Notes under the pieces: generated by a model
Seen by the model: only the letters and a program-made list of their open reading frames with translations
The model's database searches: none
What the model was told of the DNA's origin: nothing
In this document: in pieces, positions 34,977-43,814 of the stretch
Layout: each line of letters opens with the position of its first letter
Position numbering within the stretch: position 1 is the stretch's first letter
Source: Zunongwangia atlantica 22II14-10F7
Lineage (GTDB): Bacteria; Bacteroidota; Bacteroidia; Flavobacteriales; Flavobacteriaceae
Assembly (NCBI RefSeq): GCF_002094855.1
Contig: NZ_ARYN01000013.1
Span: 62,001 to 126,000, forward strand
Direction of reading: 5' to 3'
DNA length: 64,000 nucleotides
Made by a program: the position numbers and the translations under genes

Positions 34977-35335
34977 TATCCTAAACCACCAATTACACCT
35001 TCTCCTACCGTTTCTTCATCTTCAGGATCGCCAATACCTCCGCCTACTCCTGTGCCTAACTTCCAAACTATTTTAAATTTTAAAAAGCTAAATTGAAAGT
35101 CACCCAAATTCAAAGAAATATTTTTAGTCGCTACATCGCTACTAGGTGTAACATTTTTATCTCCTGAAACATAAATTTCAATCTTCAGAATTTCGGGAAC
35201 TAATGGGCTGTTACCAATTACTTCGCAAGTGGTATACGAAAAATTTTGGGGGAAATGGAAATCTACGGTATAGTTACTACCGTCTTTTTGTAAATTATCC
35301 ACATAAAATAGTGGATTGCTGTTAGGCTTACTCAT
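34976..35335 (-). CDS. Small protein of unknown function coupled to the histidine kinase
   Basis: The 119-residue product has no signal peptide or membrane helix. The first 95 residues look like a small beta-sandwich (alternating strands such as YTVDFHFP, ILKIEIYVSG, FQFSFLKFKIVWKL). The last 24 residues are Gly, Asp and Glu rich and disordered-looking. Its stop codon overlaps the kinase start by one base (TAATG), so it is translated together with the sensor and regulator. I do not recognise the family; a ligand or accessory of the two-component pair is possible but inferred only from position. Confidence 0.65.
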   Translation of the reverse strand: MSKPNSNPLFYVDNLQKDGSNYTVDFHFPQNFSYTTCEVIGNSPLVPEILKIEIYVSGDKNVTPSSDVATKNISLNLGDFQFSFLKFKIVWKLGTGVGGGIGDPEDEETVGEGVIGGLG

Positions 35336-35577
35336 TTTAAAATTTAGATTTTAACATAATTTTAAAAATAAGAAATAAATCAACTCAATAAAATAATGCT
35401 TCATTTTTATCGAATATTAGCTATTAGAAAGCTTAAACCAATAATTCACTATTAAGTTAAAAGCAAAACCACTATTTATTTAAGTATTCATTAACATAAA
35501 CTAAATTTAGTAAACATTGCATTTTTAAACATTTGTAAGAAACAACTTTCAATTCTTTCTACATACTACAAAAGCAT

Positions 35578-35604
35578 AAAAAAACCGCCAAAAAATGGCG
35601 GTTT
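35578..35604 (-). terminator. Terminator of the PepSY gene
   Basis: AAACCGCCA (35582-35590) and TGGCGGTTT (35596-35604) form a perfect 9-bp stem with an A5 loop and a T run on the minus strand. The rest of the 35336-35672 gap is AT-rich with no frame. Confidence 0.8.
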
Positions 35605-35672
35605 AGAAGATAAACTCATTAGGTCAGAAACTCTTAGAAAAAGTAAAGCCTATAAGCTGAAATTGTAAAGTT

Positions 35673-36812
35673 TTAGGCCTTCTTTATTTTAGGCTTTTTC
35701 TTCATTTTATTCAACCAGATAAATGTCCCGGTGATAGGAAGACTGGTTGCAATTAAACAGGCTAAAAAATAGATAAATTTAGAGAAACCACCATAAATGG
35801 CTCCTGTATGTAAAGGCTTAATTAAAGAAGTGATTCTTACATTAAGCGGTTTATCATTAAAAATTTCCTTTTTAAGCACTTTCCCGTCGCGATCTACAAT
35901 TAGATTATCTGCAATTATCGGGGAAAGTTTAGCCGATTCGTATTTTCTTATACTATAAACACCTTTATCTCCAGATGGGAAACTAATCGAGGTTTTTCCC
36001 TCGTAATTCAGTTCCTGTGCAGTAATCTTTTCAACTTCAGCAATAGATATTACCTCATCTTCGCCAATTTGAGCTTCACTTTCTACGCGCGGGCCACCAC
36101 GACCGCCAAAAATCTGCGCACCCATAACTTCACTTCCCAAATCACGATACCATTGGAAAGACCAGCACAAACCGGTAAGCGACATCACCACTAAAAAAAT
36201 ACAGGCATAAAATCCTAAAGTATTATGTAAATCGTGGTTAATACGTTTCCATCTTGCAGAAAATTTAATTTTGAAGCCAGGTTTTAAGGTTTTCCACTTA
36301 ATATTTTTCTTCGGAAACCAAAGTACGATCCCAGTGATCGAAAGGATTAAAAAGATAATGGTTGAAACTCCAACGATTGGTCGCCCAATTGAAGAATCCA
36401 ATAACAACCATCTGTGTAATTTAAACATCGAAAAGAAAAAACCATCTAAAGAAGATTCCTGAGTTTTACTAAATTCTGCCGTATAAGGATTCACATAATA
36501 CGTGCTTCCACGGCGTTGTTCTGGCGATTCTTTAACGCTAAACTCGTAAGCTTCGCCTTCTTCAGCTGGTACGGTAACCGAGCTTACGATCCCTTCACTT
36601 TCTAATGCCGATATTAGTTGTTCTACAGATAATTTTTTATCTCCAGCTTCAACCGTAAATTTTTCAGCAAAAAAACCTTTTATCTCTTCTTCAAAAGTAA
36701 GTATGGTTCCGCTAAGACAAACCAAAAACAAAATAATTCCGCTGGCCAACCCCAACCATAAGTGAACATCGTTAATAAATGCGCGTAAACCGTACTTTTT
36801 CTTTTTCTTCAT
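35673..36812 (-). CDS. PepSY-associated transmembrane protein
   Basis: The 379-residue protein opens with the family helix VHLWLGLASGIILFLVCLSG and has further membrane segments near residues 140-165, 195-220 and 345-365. Between helices 1 and 2 lies a PepSY-like domain (LSVEQLISALESEGIVSSVT, then EYYVNPYTAE-type strand). The paired His in NDVHLWLG and HRWLL, and NHDLHNTLGF, could bind haem, as proposed for members that reduce ferric siderophores. Such genes are often found near iron uptake loci; here the haem locus is 18 kb away. It is divergent from hupE. Confidence 0.85.
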   Translation of the reverse strand: MKKKKKYGLRAFINDVHLWLGLASGIILFLVCLSGTILTFEEEIKGFFAEKFTVEAGDKKLSVEQLISALESEGIVSSVTVPAEEGEAYEFSVKESPEQRRGSTYYVNPYTAEFSKTQESSLDGFFFSMFKLHRWLLLDSSIGRPIVGVSTIIFLILSITGIVLWFPKKNIKWKTLKPGFKIKFSARWKRINHDLHNTLGFYACIFLVVMSLTGLCWSFQWYRDLGSEVMGAQIFGGRGGPRVESEAQIGEDEVISIAEVEKITAQELNYEGKTSISFPSGDKGVYSIRKYESAKLSPIIADNLIVDRDGKVLKKEIFNDKPLNVRITSLIKPLHTGAIYGGFSKFIYFLACLIATSLPITGTFIWLNKMKKKPKIKKA

Positions 36813-37062
36813 TTTAAAATATATAAAAATAAGCCTAACAAATCCCTACTATTACTAAGATTAGCCAGTTTTAAAGAACTTTATTTAGACTTATTCAAAA
36901 TTATTGCTTCAAAAATAATCAGCTTTTTCAATTCCTTATAATTTAATTAGACCAATTTTAAACAATTTTCAAAATAACACTGATTATCAAGTTCTTACGT
37001 TTTGTTAAAATTTAAGCGAAATTTATGCAATTAGAGATTTTATATGGTTTATCGTATTAGCT

Positions 37063-37093
37063 TTTGTGATTTTCTTAAGAAGTCGTACATTCG
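37063..37093 (+). promoter_or_regulatory. Promoter of hupE
   Basis: TTTG (37063-37066), a 19-base spacer and TACATTCG (37086-37093; one mismatch to TAnnTTTG) make a good Bacteroidota housekeeping promoter 23 bases before the start codon at 37116. The remaining part of the 36813-37115 divergent gap shows nothing else. Confidence 0.6.
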
Positions 37094-37115
37094 GCAACCT
37101 TAGCCTTTATCCCGT

Positions 37116-37703
37116 ATGTCACAATTTTGGTTATATCTTAAGTTAGGCCTGGAGCATGTTTTAGATTGGAATGCTTACGACCATATTCTTTTTTTAATTG
37201 CTCTGGTAGCATCATACACTTTTACCTCCTGGAAAAGAGTGTTATGGCTAGTCACTATTTTTACACTAGGCCACACTGTAGCTCTATTTTTATCTACTTA
37301 CGAAATTGTGATCGTAGATACGGCATGGGTAGAGTTTTTAATTCCGGTTTCGATCATGATCACTGCGATCTATAATATTTTTACCGCAAGTAATAAAGAA
37401 AAAAACAGCAACCCCGCTTTATTATATTTTACAACTGCATTTTTTGGGATTATACACGGGCTTGGTTTTTCTACCTATTTTAAAATGCTAAGCAGCGGAT
37501 TTTCATCAAAAATATTTCCTCTTTTAGAGTTTGCTTTAGGTATAGAATGCGCACAGGCCATCGTAGTATTATCTGTATTAATATTAGCGCTTATCGTTCA
37601 AAATTTCTTTCAGGCCTCTAAGCGTGATTGGATACTGGTTGTATCTGCCATTGTAATAGGAATCATTCTCCCCATACTAAGAGATAATTTTAACGCGATT
37701 TAA
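37116..37703 (+). CDS. hupE: HupE/UreJ family membrane protein
   Basis: The 195-residue protein has about six membrane helices and the HupE/UreJ marks: GLEHVLDWNAYDHILFLIAL near the start, TLGHTVAL, and FFGIIHGLGFSTYF. The repeated His and Asp residues in helices (H at DHILF, GHT, IHGLG) are the presumed metal pathway. Family members are nickel or cobalt permeases next to hydrogenase or urease genes in some bacteria; no such genes are near here, so the metal is not known. Confidence 0.85.
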   Translation: MSQFWLYLKLGLEHVLDWNAYDHILFLIALVASYTFTSWKRVLWLVTIFTLGHTVALFLSTYEIVIVDTAWVEFLIPVSIMITAIYNIFTASNKEKNSNPALLYFTTAFFGIIHGLGFSTYFKMLSSGFSSKIFPLLEFALGIECAQAIVVLSVLILALIVQNFFQASKRDWILVVSAIVIGIILPILRDNFNAI

Positions 37704-37807
37704 TTAACTTTAACGCCTTAAAATTGGTTTAACCTGTCGCTTACAATAATTTAGCGATTCTTACATTATAAGATTTAGAGATTAAAAAAAATCTCTTTTC
37801 AGAAGAC

Positions 37808-38239
37808 ATGCAAAAAGAAAAACAACTTAAATACGACAAAGCCTATTTAAGAATAGCCAGAGAATGGAGTAAACTTTCTCATTGTAAAAGAAAACAGGTT
37901 GGTGCAGTTATTGTAAAAGATAGAATGATTATTTCTGATGGTTACAATGGTACCCCAAGCGGATTTGAAAATTTTTGTGAAGACGAAGAAGGCTACACCA
38001 AATGGTATGTTTTACATGCCGAGGCTAATGCTATTTTAAAAGTTGCCGCTTCTACACAATCCTGCCAGGGTGCAACTTTATACATCACCATGTCGCCATG
38101 TAAAGAATGTAGCAAACTTATACACCAGGCAGGGATTACTAGACTGGTATATTGCGTAGACTACAAGGATAATAGTGGTCTCGATTTTCTTAAAAAAGCT
38201 GGAGTCGATTTAATACAGATAACGCAATTAGACGATTGA
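37808..38239 (+). CDS. dCMP deaminase family protein
   Basis: The 143-residue protein has the zinc deaminase motifs HAEANAIL and PCKECSKLI in the spacing of deoxycytidylate deaminases (ComEB type), and GYNGTPSGFENFCEDEEGY for the substrate pocket. It converts dCMP to dUMP for thymidylate synthesis, usually controlled by dCTP and dTTP. The length and the VGAVIVKDRMIISDGYN stretch agree. The following protease gene overlaps its stop (TTGA). Confidence 0.9.
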   Translation: MQKEKQLKYDKAYLRIAREWSKLSHCKRKQVGAVIVKDRMIISDGYNGTPSGFENFCEDEEGYTKWYVLHAEANAILKVAASTQSCQGATLYITMSPCKECSKLIHQAGITRLVYCVDYKDNSGLDFLKKAGVDLIQITQLDD

Positions 38240-39837
38240 AAAATAAAAAAAACATATATACCCCACTGCTTTTAGGTATTGCCTGCGCTATTGGCGTATT
38301 TATGGGCGGTAAGATAAATTATTCATCTTCAGATCAATTATTTTCATCAAACCCTAAAAAAGAAAAATTAAACCGCCTTATCGACTATATCGATTACGAG
38401 TATGTTGATGACGTAAATACAGATAGCATCGTAGATGTTACGGTAAATACGATTTTAAAAGGTCTGGATCCTCACTCGGTTTATATCCCAGAGCAGGAAT
38501 ACGACAATGTTTCACAAAACATGAAAGGCGATTTTGTGGGAATTGGAGTAAGTTTTTATTCGGTTGAAGATACCATTATGGTTATCCAGGCATTAGAAGG
38601 CGGGCCAAGTGAAAAAATAGGAATTCGTGGTGGTGATCGTATTTTATATGCTAACGATAAGCCGCTATTCGATCTTGGTGTAAGTAGTGATTCTTTAACC
38701 ACTTTCTTAAAAGGAAAACAGGGCAGCAATGTAGAACTTAAGGTAAAACGCCCGGGACGGGAAGAGCTGCTAAGCTTTAACGTGAAACGTGATCATGTAC
38801 CCATAAAAAGTGTTGAAGCAGTATATATGCTGAATAAAACTGTTGGTTACATAAAAATTAATCGTTTTGCTGAGTCTACTTACGAAGAGTTTGATGCCGC
38901 TATACAAGCCCTAAAATTAATGGGTGCTAAAGAAATTGCATTAGATCTTCGTGATAATCCTGGTGGTTATTTAGCAGAAGCGATTAATATTGCAGATGAA
39001 TTTCTAAAAGATGAAAAACTAATTCTTTTCACAAAAAACAAAAGTGGCTCGATCGAAGAAACCTTTGCCCAGCGTGAAGGCGATTTCGAAGACGGCCATG
39101 TGTATGTTCTTATCAATGAAAATTCGGCTTCAGCAAGCGAAGTTGTTGCCGGCGCATTGCAGGATAATGATGTAGGAACAATCATTGGGAGACGCTCTTA
39201 TGGAAAAGGATTGGTACAACGAGAAATGGATCTTGGTGATGGTAGTGCAGTACGCTTAACCATCGCAAGATATTATACGCCAACCGGTAGATCTATCCAA
39301 AAACCTTACGAGAACGGAAACGACAACTATTTTAGGGATTACGAACGTCGCTATAAGAATGGTGAACTTAAAAGCATTGATAGCATAAAAGTAGACGATT
39401 CTTTAAAATATGTTACTCCCGGTGGAAAGATCGTTTATGGTGGCGGCGGAATTATCCCCGATGTGTTTATCCCCAAGGATATCGAAATTGAACGCGAACA
39501 CATCAGGATTTTACTGAATGGCGGCTTTTTAAGCAGGTTTGTTTTTCAGGAATTGGAACGCGACAGAAAATACTACAATTCACTTTCTAAAAATCAATTT
39601 GAAAATGAAGTAGAAGTTACAGATGAAACTGTAGATCGATTAATTGCCTACGGAAAAAGCGAAAAACTAAATATTCGCCTTACCGACTATAAACCGCTTA
39701 TGAAGCAATATTTAAAGGCAGTAATGGCGCAACAGTTATTTGGCTCTACTTACTTCCAACAATTAAAAAACGAAGGCGACCCGGTGATCGAAAAAGTCCT
39801 GGAATTATCTGAAAAGAAGAATAATTTTAAAGATTAA
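38236..39837 (+). CDS. S41 family (C-terminal processing) peptidase
   Basis: The 533-residue enzyme begins with a single membrane anchor (LLLGIACAIGVFMGG), then a PDZ domain (residues ~90-175; GGPSEKIGIRGGDRILYAND) and the tail-specific protease domain with the catalytic serine in NENSASASEVVAGAL and lysine in GRRSYGKGLVQ. It degrades periplasmic proteins from their C termini. The start is a TTG at 38236 that overlaps the previous stop as TTGA; no ATG precedes the membrane anchor, so TTG is the supported choice. Confidence 0.93.
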   Translation: MKNKKNIYTPLLLGIACAIGVFMGGKINYSSSDQLFSSNPKKEKLNRLIDYIDYEYVDDVNTDSIVDVTVNTILKGLDPHSVYIPEQEYDNVSQNMKGDFVGIGVSFYSVEDTIMVIQALEGGPSEKIGIRGGDRILYANDKPLFDLGVSSDSLTTFLKGKQGSNVELKVKRPGREELLSFNVKRDHVPIKSVEAVYMLNKTVGYIKINRFAESTYEEFDAAIQALKLMGAKEIALDLRDNPGGYLAEAINIADEFLKDEKLILFTKNKSGSIEETFAQREGDFEDGHVYVLINENSASASEVVAGALQDNDVGTIIGRRSYGKGLVQREMDLGDGSAVRLTIARYYTPTGRSIQKPYENGNDNYFRDYERRYKNGELKSIDSIKVDDSLKYVTPGGKIVYGGGGIIPDVFIPKDIEIEREHIRILLNGGFLSRFVFQELERDRKYYNSLSKNQFENEVEVTDETVDRLIAYGKSEKLNIRLTDYKPLMKQYLKAVMAQQLFGSTYFQQLKNEGDPVIEKVLELSEKKNNFKD

Positions 39838-40136
39838 TGGCTATAATCGATCTCCTTGGCACCTACTGCATCATCTTACCCTTATTATTTTTTGTAATTG
39901 CAGTAAGCTTCAGGTTATTGGATAATAGTGCATTGTTATTTCTGCAAAAGGATATTATGGTAAGCTCTTCTTATGTTTCAAAAAAAACCATTAGGAGACA
40001 TATCGCTTCAAATCCAGATAAAGTTTTTACAGGTAAATTAAAACGGGCTTTGATTTACCGCAGTTTACACAAGCTCTTTATCATCTTAATGATTAGCGCT
40101 ATCATTACCGGGGTAAGTTGTATTATTTTAGGATAG
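39837..40136 (+). CDS. Small two-helix membrane protein
   Basis: The 99-residue product has one membrane helix near residues 10-28 (YCIILPLLFFVIAVSFRLL) and another at the C-terminal end (LFIILMISAIITGVSCIIL) with a basic loop between. Its start shares one base with the protease stop (TAATG), so it is co-transcribed and may work with it. I do not recognise a family. Its stop overlaps the convergent oxidoreductase gene by 9 bases. Confidence 0.7.
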   Translation: MAIIDLLGTYCIILPLLFFVIAVSFRLLDNSALLFLQKDIMVSSSYVSKKTIRRHIASNPDKVFTGKLKRALIYRSLHKLFIILMISAIITGVSCIILG

Positions 40137-40739
40137 TTTGTCGTGAACTTTAGTATGTTCACCACCATTCCAATCGGTAAGAATATCTGTTGCTACAGCA
40201 GCACCACTTCCGCAGGCAATAGAAAACTGGCTACGCCAACCTGCCAAAGAACCAGCCACATAAAGATTAGGAACTACAAGATGATCTTCGTTAATTAACT
40301 GCACTCTATTTTTAGAAGCTTTTGCTTTTTTATGCGGAATCACATATTCGTCTACTCCGCCAATTCTAAAATTATCTGAATAGCCAATAGCGATCACTAC
40401 TTTTTTCGCTAAATGAGAATTCTTATTGGTTTTAAGCTCGTAAACTCCGTTTTCATTTTTACTAATATGCTGAAGTTTCTCGCCTTTTAATTGTTCAACT
40501 TTAGGATATAAATCTTCCAATTGTTTAGGACCTTGTTTAAGTACATCCATTCCTTTAGTTCCCGGTTGTAACCCAAGTACATTATTAAAAAGTGCAGTTT
40601 GCAGATCTGATGTTTTTTGATGCATCACGATCCCCACTTTTTTGTCTTTGGCAAATTCCTTTTCTAAACCAGATCCTATCACTAAAGCACAAGACATTCC
40701 TGCGGCGCCTCCTCCAACAATTAAAAGGTCATATTCCAT
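40128..40739 (-). CDS. Short FAD-binding oxidoreductase (thioredoxin reductase-like, no NADPH domain)
   Basis: The 203-residue protein starts with the dinucleotide motif LIVGGGAAGMSCAL and ends with the second FAD signature LYVAGSLAGWRSQFSIACGSG. Classical thioredoxin reductases are about 310 residues and have an inserted NAD(P)H domain with the CxxC; here the middle is short (KKVVIAIGYSDNFRI) and neither CxxC nor a second GxGxxG is present. No frameshift was seen, so this is a stable single-domain variant. The electron donor and substrate are unknown. Two bases separate it from the small membrane gene upstream. Confidence 0.75.
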   Translation of the reverse strand: MEYDLLIVGGGAAGMSCALVIGSGLEKEFAKDKKVGIVMHQKTSDLQTALFNNVLGLQPGTKGMDVLKQGPKQLEDLYPKVEQLKGEKLQHISKNENGVYELKTNKNSHLAKKVVIAIGYSDNFRIGGVDEYVIPHKKAKASKNRVQLINEDHLVVPNLYVAGSLAGWRSQFSIACGSGAAVATDILTDWNGGEHTKVHDKLS

Positions 40740-40740
40740 A

Positions 40741-40941
40741 TTATTGATTATGTTTTTTTGCGATCGTTCTGGAAACTAAAAGAATTCCCATTAATACAAT
40801 TACACAAAGACTTGCTACAATTGCGATTAATGCTGTTCCACTTTCGTCTTCCATTAGATTATTAAAATCTAAAATAGTGATATTAAATCCAATAACAACA
40901 ATTCCTAAAAAAACGATGGTGTAGATTAAATACTTTGTCAT
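40741..40941 (-). CDS. Very small two-helix membrane protein
   Basis: This 66-residue protein has hydrophobic helices at about residues 5-22 and 38-58 joined by an acidic loop (NNLMEDESGT). It lies between MarC (4-base ATGA overlap) and the FAD protein (2-base gap), so the three form one operon. The function is unknown. Confidence 0.6.
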   Translation of the reverse strand: MTKYLIYTIVFLGIVVIGFNITILDFNNLMEDESGTALIAIVASLCVIVLMGILLVSRTIAKKHNQ

Positions 40942-41519
40942 GAAAATAAACTCTGAATGTTTGCGGCAAAAAGTTTAACGGCGATTGCCAGTAAAATAAC
41001 GCCAAATATCTTTCGGATAACATTTATACCCTGCGATCCCAAAACCCGCTCGATTTTTCCTGAAGATTTTAAGACGATATATACAAAGATAATATTGATT
41101 ATGATAGCCACAATAATATTTATGGTTTCATATTCTGCCCTAAGCGACAAAAGCGAGGTCATTGTTCCTGCGCCGGCAATTAAAGGAAAGGCCAAAGGTA
41201 CTATCGAAGCAGATTCTGGCGCATCATCTTTATATAAACTAATCCCCAAAATCATCTCTAAAGCCAGGAAGAATAGAATAAAAGAACCCGCTACTGCAAA
41301 CGAGTTTACATCGATCCCAATAAGATTTAAAATCTCTTTCCCTAAAAACAAAAAAGCGATCATTAATAAACCGGCTACCAAAGAAGCCTTTTCACTTTGT
41401 ATATGTCCTACTTTTTTTCGTAAATCCAAAACAATAGGGATGCTCCCAATAATATCAATTACCGCAAATAAAACCATCCCTACGGTAAACACTTCCCTGA
41501 AATCGAACAAATTAAACAT
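40938..41519 (-). CDS. MarC family integral membrane protein
   Basis: The 193-residue protein has six hydrophobic helices and the MarC pattern: FFTVGMVLFAVIDIIGSIPIVL-like opening, a central AFPLIAGAGTMTSLL stretch (the conserved PLxxGPG-type loop), and a C-terminal ILLAIAVKLFAANI helix. The family was once linked to multiple antibiotic resistance, but that link was withdrawn; its transport role is not known. First gene of a three-gene operon. Confidence 0.88.
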   Translation of the reverse strand: MFNLFDFREVFTVGMVLFAVIDIIGSIPIVLDLRKKVGHIQSEKASLVAGLLMIAFLFLGKEILNLIGIDVNSFAVAGSFILFFLALEMILGISLYKDDAPESASIVPLAFPLIAGAGTMTSLLSLRAEYETINIIVAIIINIIFVYIVLKSSGKIERVLGSQGINVIRKIFGVILLAIAVKLFAANIQSLFS

Positions 41520-41698
41520 AGCTCAAAATTTTTTGCAAAAGTAAATTTTCATAGCGATTTTAGTTATTTTCAGCTATAAATATTTCTCAAAAATTAAATC
41601 GATAAAAGATCGTATTTAAAGCTAGCATAGAACGATTTTAAATCTAGGGTATCGTGCAAATAATAAGGCGCTTTTCTTTATAAAATCAATCTTAAAAT

Positions 41699-41706
41699 TA
41701 TCTTTG
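41699..41706 (+). promoter_or_regulatory. -7 promoter element of the DUF3109 gene
   Basis: TATCTTTG matches TAnnTTTG only 4 bases before the start codon at 41711, suggesting that translation begins on an almost leaderless transcript. Confidence 0.45.
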
Positions 41707-41710
41707 CCGT

Positions 41711-42274
41711 ATGTTTCAGTTAGGTAAAACCATAGTTTCAGAAGAAATTCTAAAGAAAGAATTTGTTTGTAATCTCTCTGCCTGCAAAGGAGCGTGCTGT
41801 GTAGACGGTGATGCTGGTGCTCCTGTAGAAGAGTACGAGAAAGAGATCATGGATAGAATTTATCCAAAAGTAAAACCATTTCTTAGGCAAAAAGGAATCG
41901 ATGCCATCGAAGAACAGGGACGATATATCACCAACGATTTTGGGGAGATCGAAACTCCACTTATCGATGGTGCAGATTGCGCTTATGTAACTTTCGATGA
42001 CAAAGGCACTGCGCTTTGCGGTATCGAAGAAGCCTATAACCAGGGCGAGATCGATTGGAAAAAACCGGTTTCCTGCCACCTTTACCCGGTGCGTGTTCAG
42101 GATTATTCAGAGTTTTCTGCCGTGAATTATCATCAGTGGCATATTTGCGACGATGCCTGTAGCCTTGGCGAAGAATTGGGCGTACCCATCTATAAATTCA
42201 CCAAAGAAGCTTTAATTAGAAAATTTGGAGAAGACTGGTATGCCGAATTAGAAAAAGTAGCCGAAAAATTATAA
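41711..42274 (+). CDS. DUF3109 family cysteine-rich protein
   Basis: The 187-residue protein has the cysteine cluster C20, C25, C29, C30 (FVCNLSACKGACCVDGD), then C in DGADCAYV, ALCGIE, VSCHLYPVRV and HICDDACSLG. This is the DUF3109/YkgJ-type pattern, thought to bind zinc or an iron-sulfur cluster. The reaction is unknown. It is probably transcribed alone: a -7 element sits right before it and a repeat-like element follows. Confidence 0.88.
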   Translation: MFQLGKTIVSEEILKKEFVCNLSACKGACCVDGDAGAPVEEYEKEIMDRIYPKVKPFLRQKGIDAIEEQGRYITNDFGEIETPLIDGADCAYVTFDDKGTALCGIEEAYNQGEIDWKKPVSCHLYPVRVQDYSEFSAVNYHQWHICDDACSLGEELGVPIYKFTKEALIRKFGEDWYAELEKVAEKL

Positions 42275-42275
42275 T

Positions 42276-42370
42276 CTGGGCGTTGCCTACGGCCGGGCTT
42301 TCGCTACTCGCTTCACAAGATCTATTGATCTTGCAAGAGTTCAAACAAAACGCTCTATCCCTAACGCAAA
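42276..42370. repeat. Repeat-like intergenic element with internal hairpin
   Basis: This stretch between the DUF3109 and dGTPase genes is clearly richer in G and C than its surroundings. It begins GGGCGTTGCC and ends TCCCTAACGC, and contains a perfect 7-bp hairpin (CAAGATC 42316-42322 with GATCTTG 42327-42333). The overall text (GGGCGTTGCC, CGGGCTTTCGCTA, CCCTAACGC) is, from memory, a dispersed intergenic element of Flavobacteriaceae genomes. No open frame is present. Confidence 0.5.
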
Positions 42371-42379
42371 ACTAAAATC

Positions 42380-43726
42380 ATGAACTGGGAACAACTATTA
42401 TCACTAAAACGATCTGGAGATACCAATAAAAGATTACGTAAAGAACAAGACGAAACCCGTTTAGGTTTCGAAGTAGATTACGATCGTATCATTTTTTCTT
42501 CAGCCTTTAGAAGTTTACAGGATAAAACCCAGGTAATCCCGCTTTCTAAAACAGATTTTGTACATACGCGTTTAACCCATAGTTTAGAAGTTTCTGTTGT
42601 GGGCCGTTCTTTAGGAAGATTAACCGGAAAAAAGGTTTTAGAAAAGCATCCACATCTTAGCAACATTCACGGTTACCAAATGAACGATTTCGGAGCCATT
42701 GTTGCCGCGGCTGCTTTAGCACATGATATAGGAAATCCTCCTTTTGGACATTCCGGAGAAAAAGCAATAGGTGAATATTTCTTAAATGGAAACGGTAAAA
42801 GATTCAAATCACAAATTAGCGATAAGGAATATCAGGATCTGGTAAAATTTGAAGGTAACGCAAACGGATTTAAAATTCTTACCGAAGATCGACCTGGTAC
42901 GCCGGGCGGCTTAAGAATAAGCTACGCAACTTTAGGCGCTTTTATGAAATATCCTAAAGAATCTTTACCTCACAAACCCACAAAAAATATTGCCGATAAG
43001 AAATTTGGTTTCTTTCAAAGTGAAAAAGAAACCATGCTTGATGTTGCGCAAGAACTGGGATTATCTAAAACCGGTAAAGATGGAGATATTAGCTTTTCCA
43101 GACATCCTCTAGCTTTTCTCGTAGAAGCTGCAGATGATATTTGTTACACTATCATCGATTTTGAAGATGGGATAAATCTTGGTTTAATCGATGAAGATTA
43201 TGCTTTAGAATATTTAATAAAACTGGTAAAAGATACCATTTCTACACCAAAATATAATTCACTTCAAAGCACCGCAGATCGTTTAAGCTACTTAAGATCA
43301 TTAGCAATAAACACTTTAATTCGCGAAGCTGCCGAAATATTCTTAGCCAACGAAGAAGCTATTCTTGCAGGAGAATTCCATCAGGCACTTTTTGATAAAA
43401 GCAAATACGAAGCGCAGATCAAAGATATAATCAAAATTAGCGTAGAAAAGATCTACCAAAGCGAAGAGGTGATCAATAAAGAAATTGCCGGGTATAAAAT
43501 GCTCGAAACTTTACTAGATACCTACACCAAAGCATTTTTACCAGAACGTGAAGATTTAGACTCTAATTTTAATGATCTGGTCTTAAAATCTGTTCCAAAA
43601 TTAAAACACCTGCAAGCTGAAACTTCGGTGTACCAAAAATTAATTCAGGTTTGTTCATATACCGCATCATTAACCGATGGGTTTACGGTTTCTTCTTTCA
43701 AAAGATACCAGGGCTCAGGTTTTTAA
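42380..43726 (+). CDS. dgt: Deoxyguanosinetriphosphate triphosphohydrolase (dGTPase)
   Basis: The 448-residue HD-domain protein has the metal-binding motif in two parts: TRLTHSLEVSVVGRSLG (His of the first helix) and AALAHDIGNPPFGHSGEKAI (the His-Asp pair), with VEAADDICYTIIDFEDG supplying the last Asp. Dgt hydrolyses dGTP to deoxyguanosine and tripolyphosphate, trimming dNTP pools. The opening NWEQLLSLKRSGD is the usual N terminus of the Bacteroidota type-1 form. Confidence 0.94.
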   Translation: MNWEQLLSLKRSGDTNKRLRKEQDETRLGFEVDYDRIIFSSAFRSLQDKTQVIPLSKTDFVHTRLTHSLEVSVVGRSLGRLTGKKVLEKHPHLSNIHGYQMNDFGAIVAAAALAHDIGNPPFGHSGEKAIGEYFLNGNGKRFKSQISDKEYQDLVKFEGNANGFKILTEDRPGTPGGLRISYATLGAFMKYPKESLPHKPTKNIADKKFGFFQSEKETMLDVAQELGLSKTGKDGDISFSRHPLAFLVEAADDICYTIIDFEDGINLGLIDEDYALEYLIKLVKDTISTPKYNSLQSTADRLSYLRSLAINTLIREAAEIFLANEEAILAGEFHQALFDKSKYEAQIKDIIKISVEKIYQSEEVINKEIAGYKMLETLLDTYTKAFLPEREDLDSNFNDLVLKSVPKLKHLQAETSVYQKLIQVCSYTASLTDGFTVSSFKRYQGSGF

Positions 43727-43814
43727 TTTTTCAGAAAAAATAATCTTGGGTTAAGGCCACCAATGATGAATCGATATATCTGCTAACTAAAAATCCTCGT
43801 TAAGGGATTTCAGC

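Noticed and set aside
40957-41544. 195-codon plus-strand frame opposite MarC
   Set aside because: It is the mirror of the clear MarC membrane protein, whose helices and overlaps support the minus strand.
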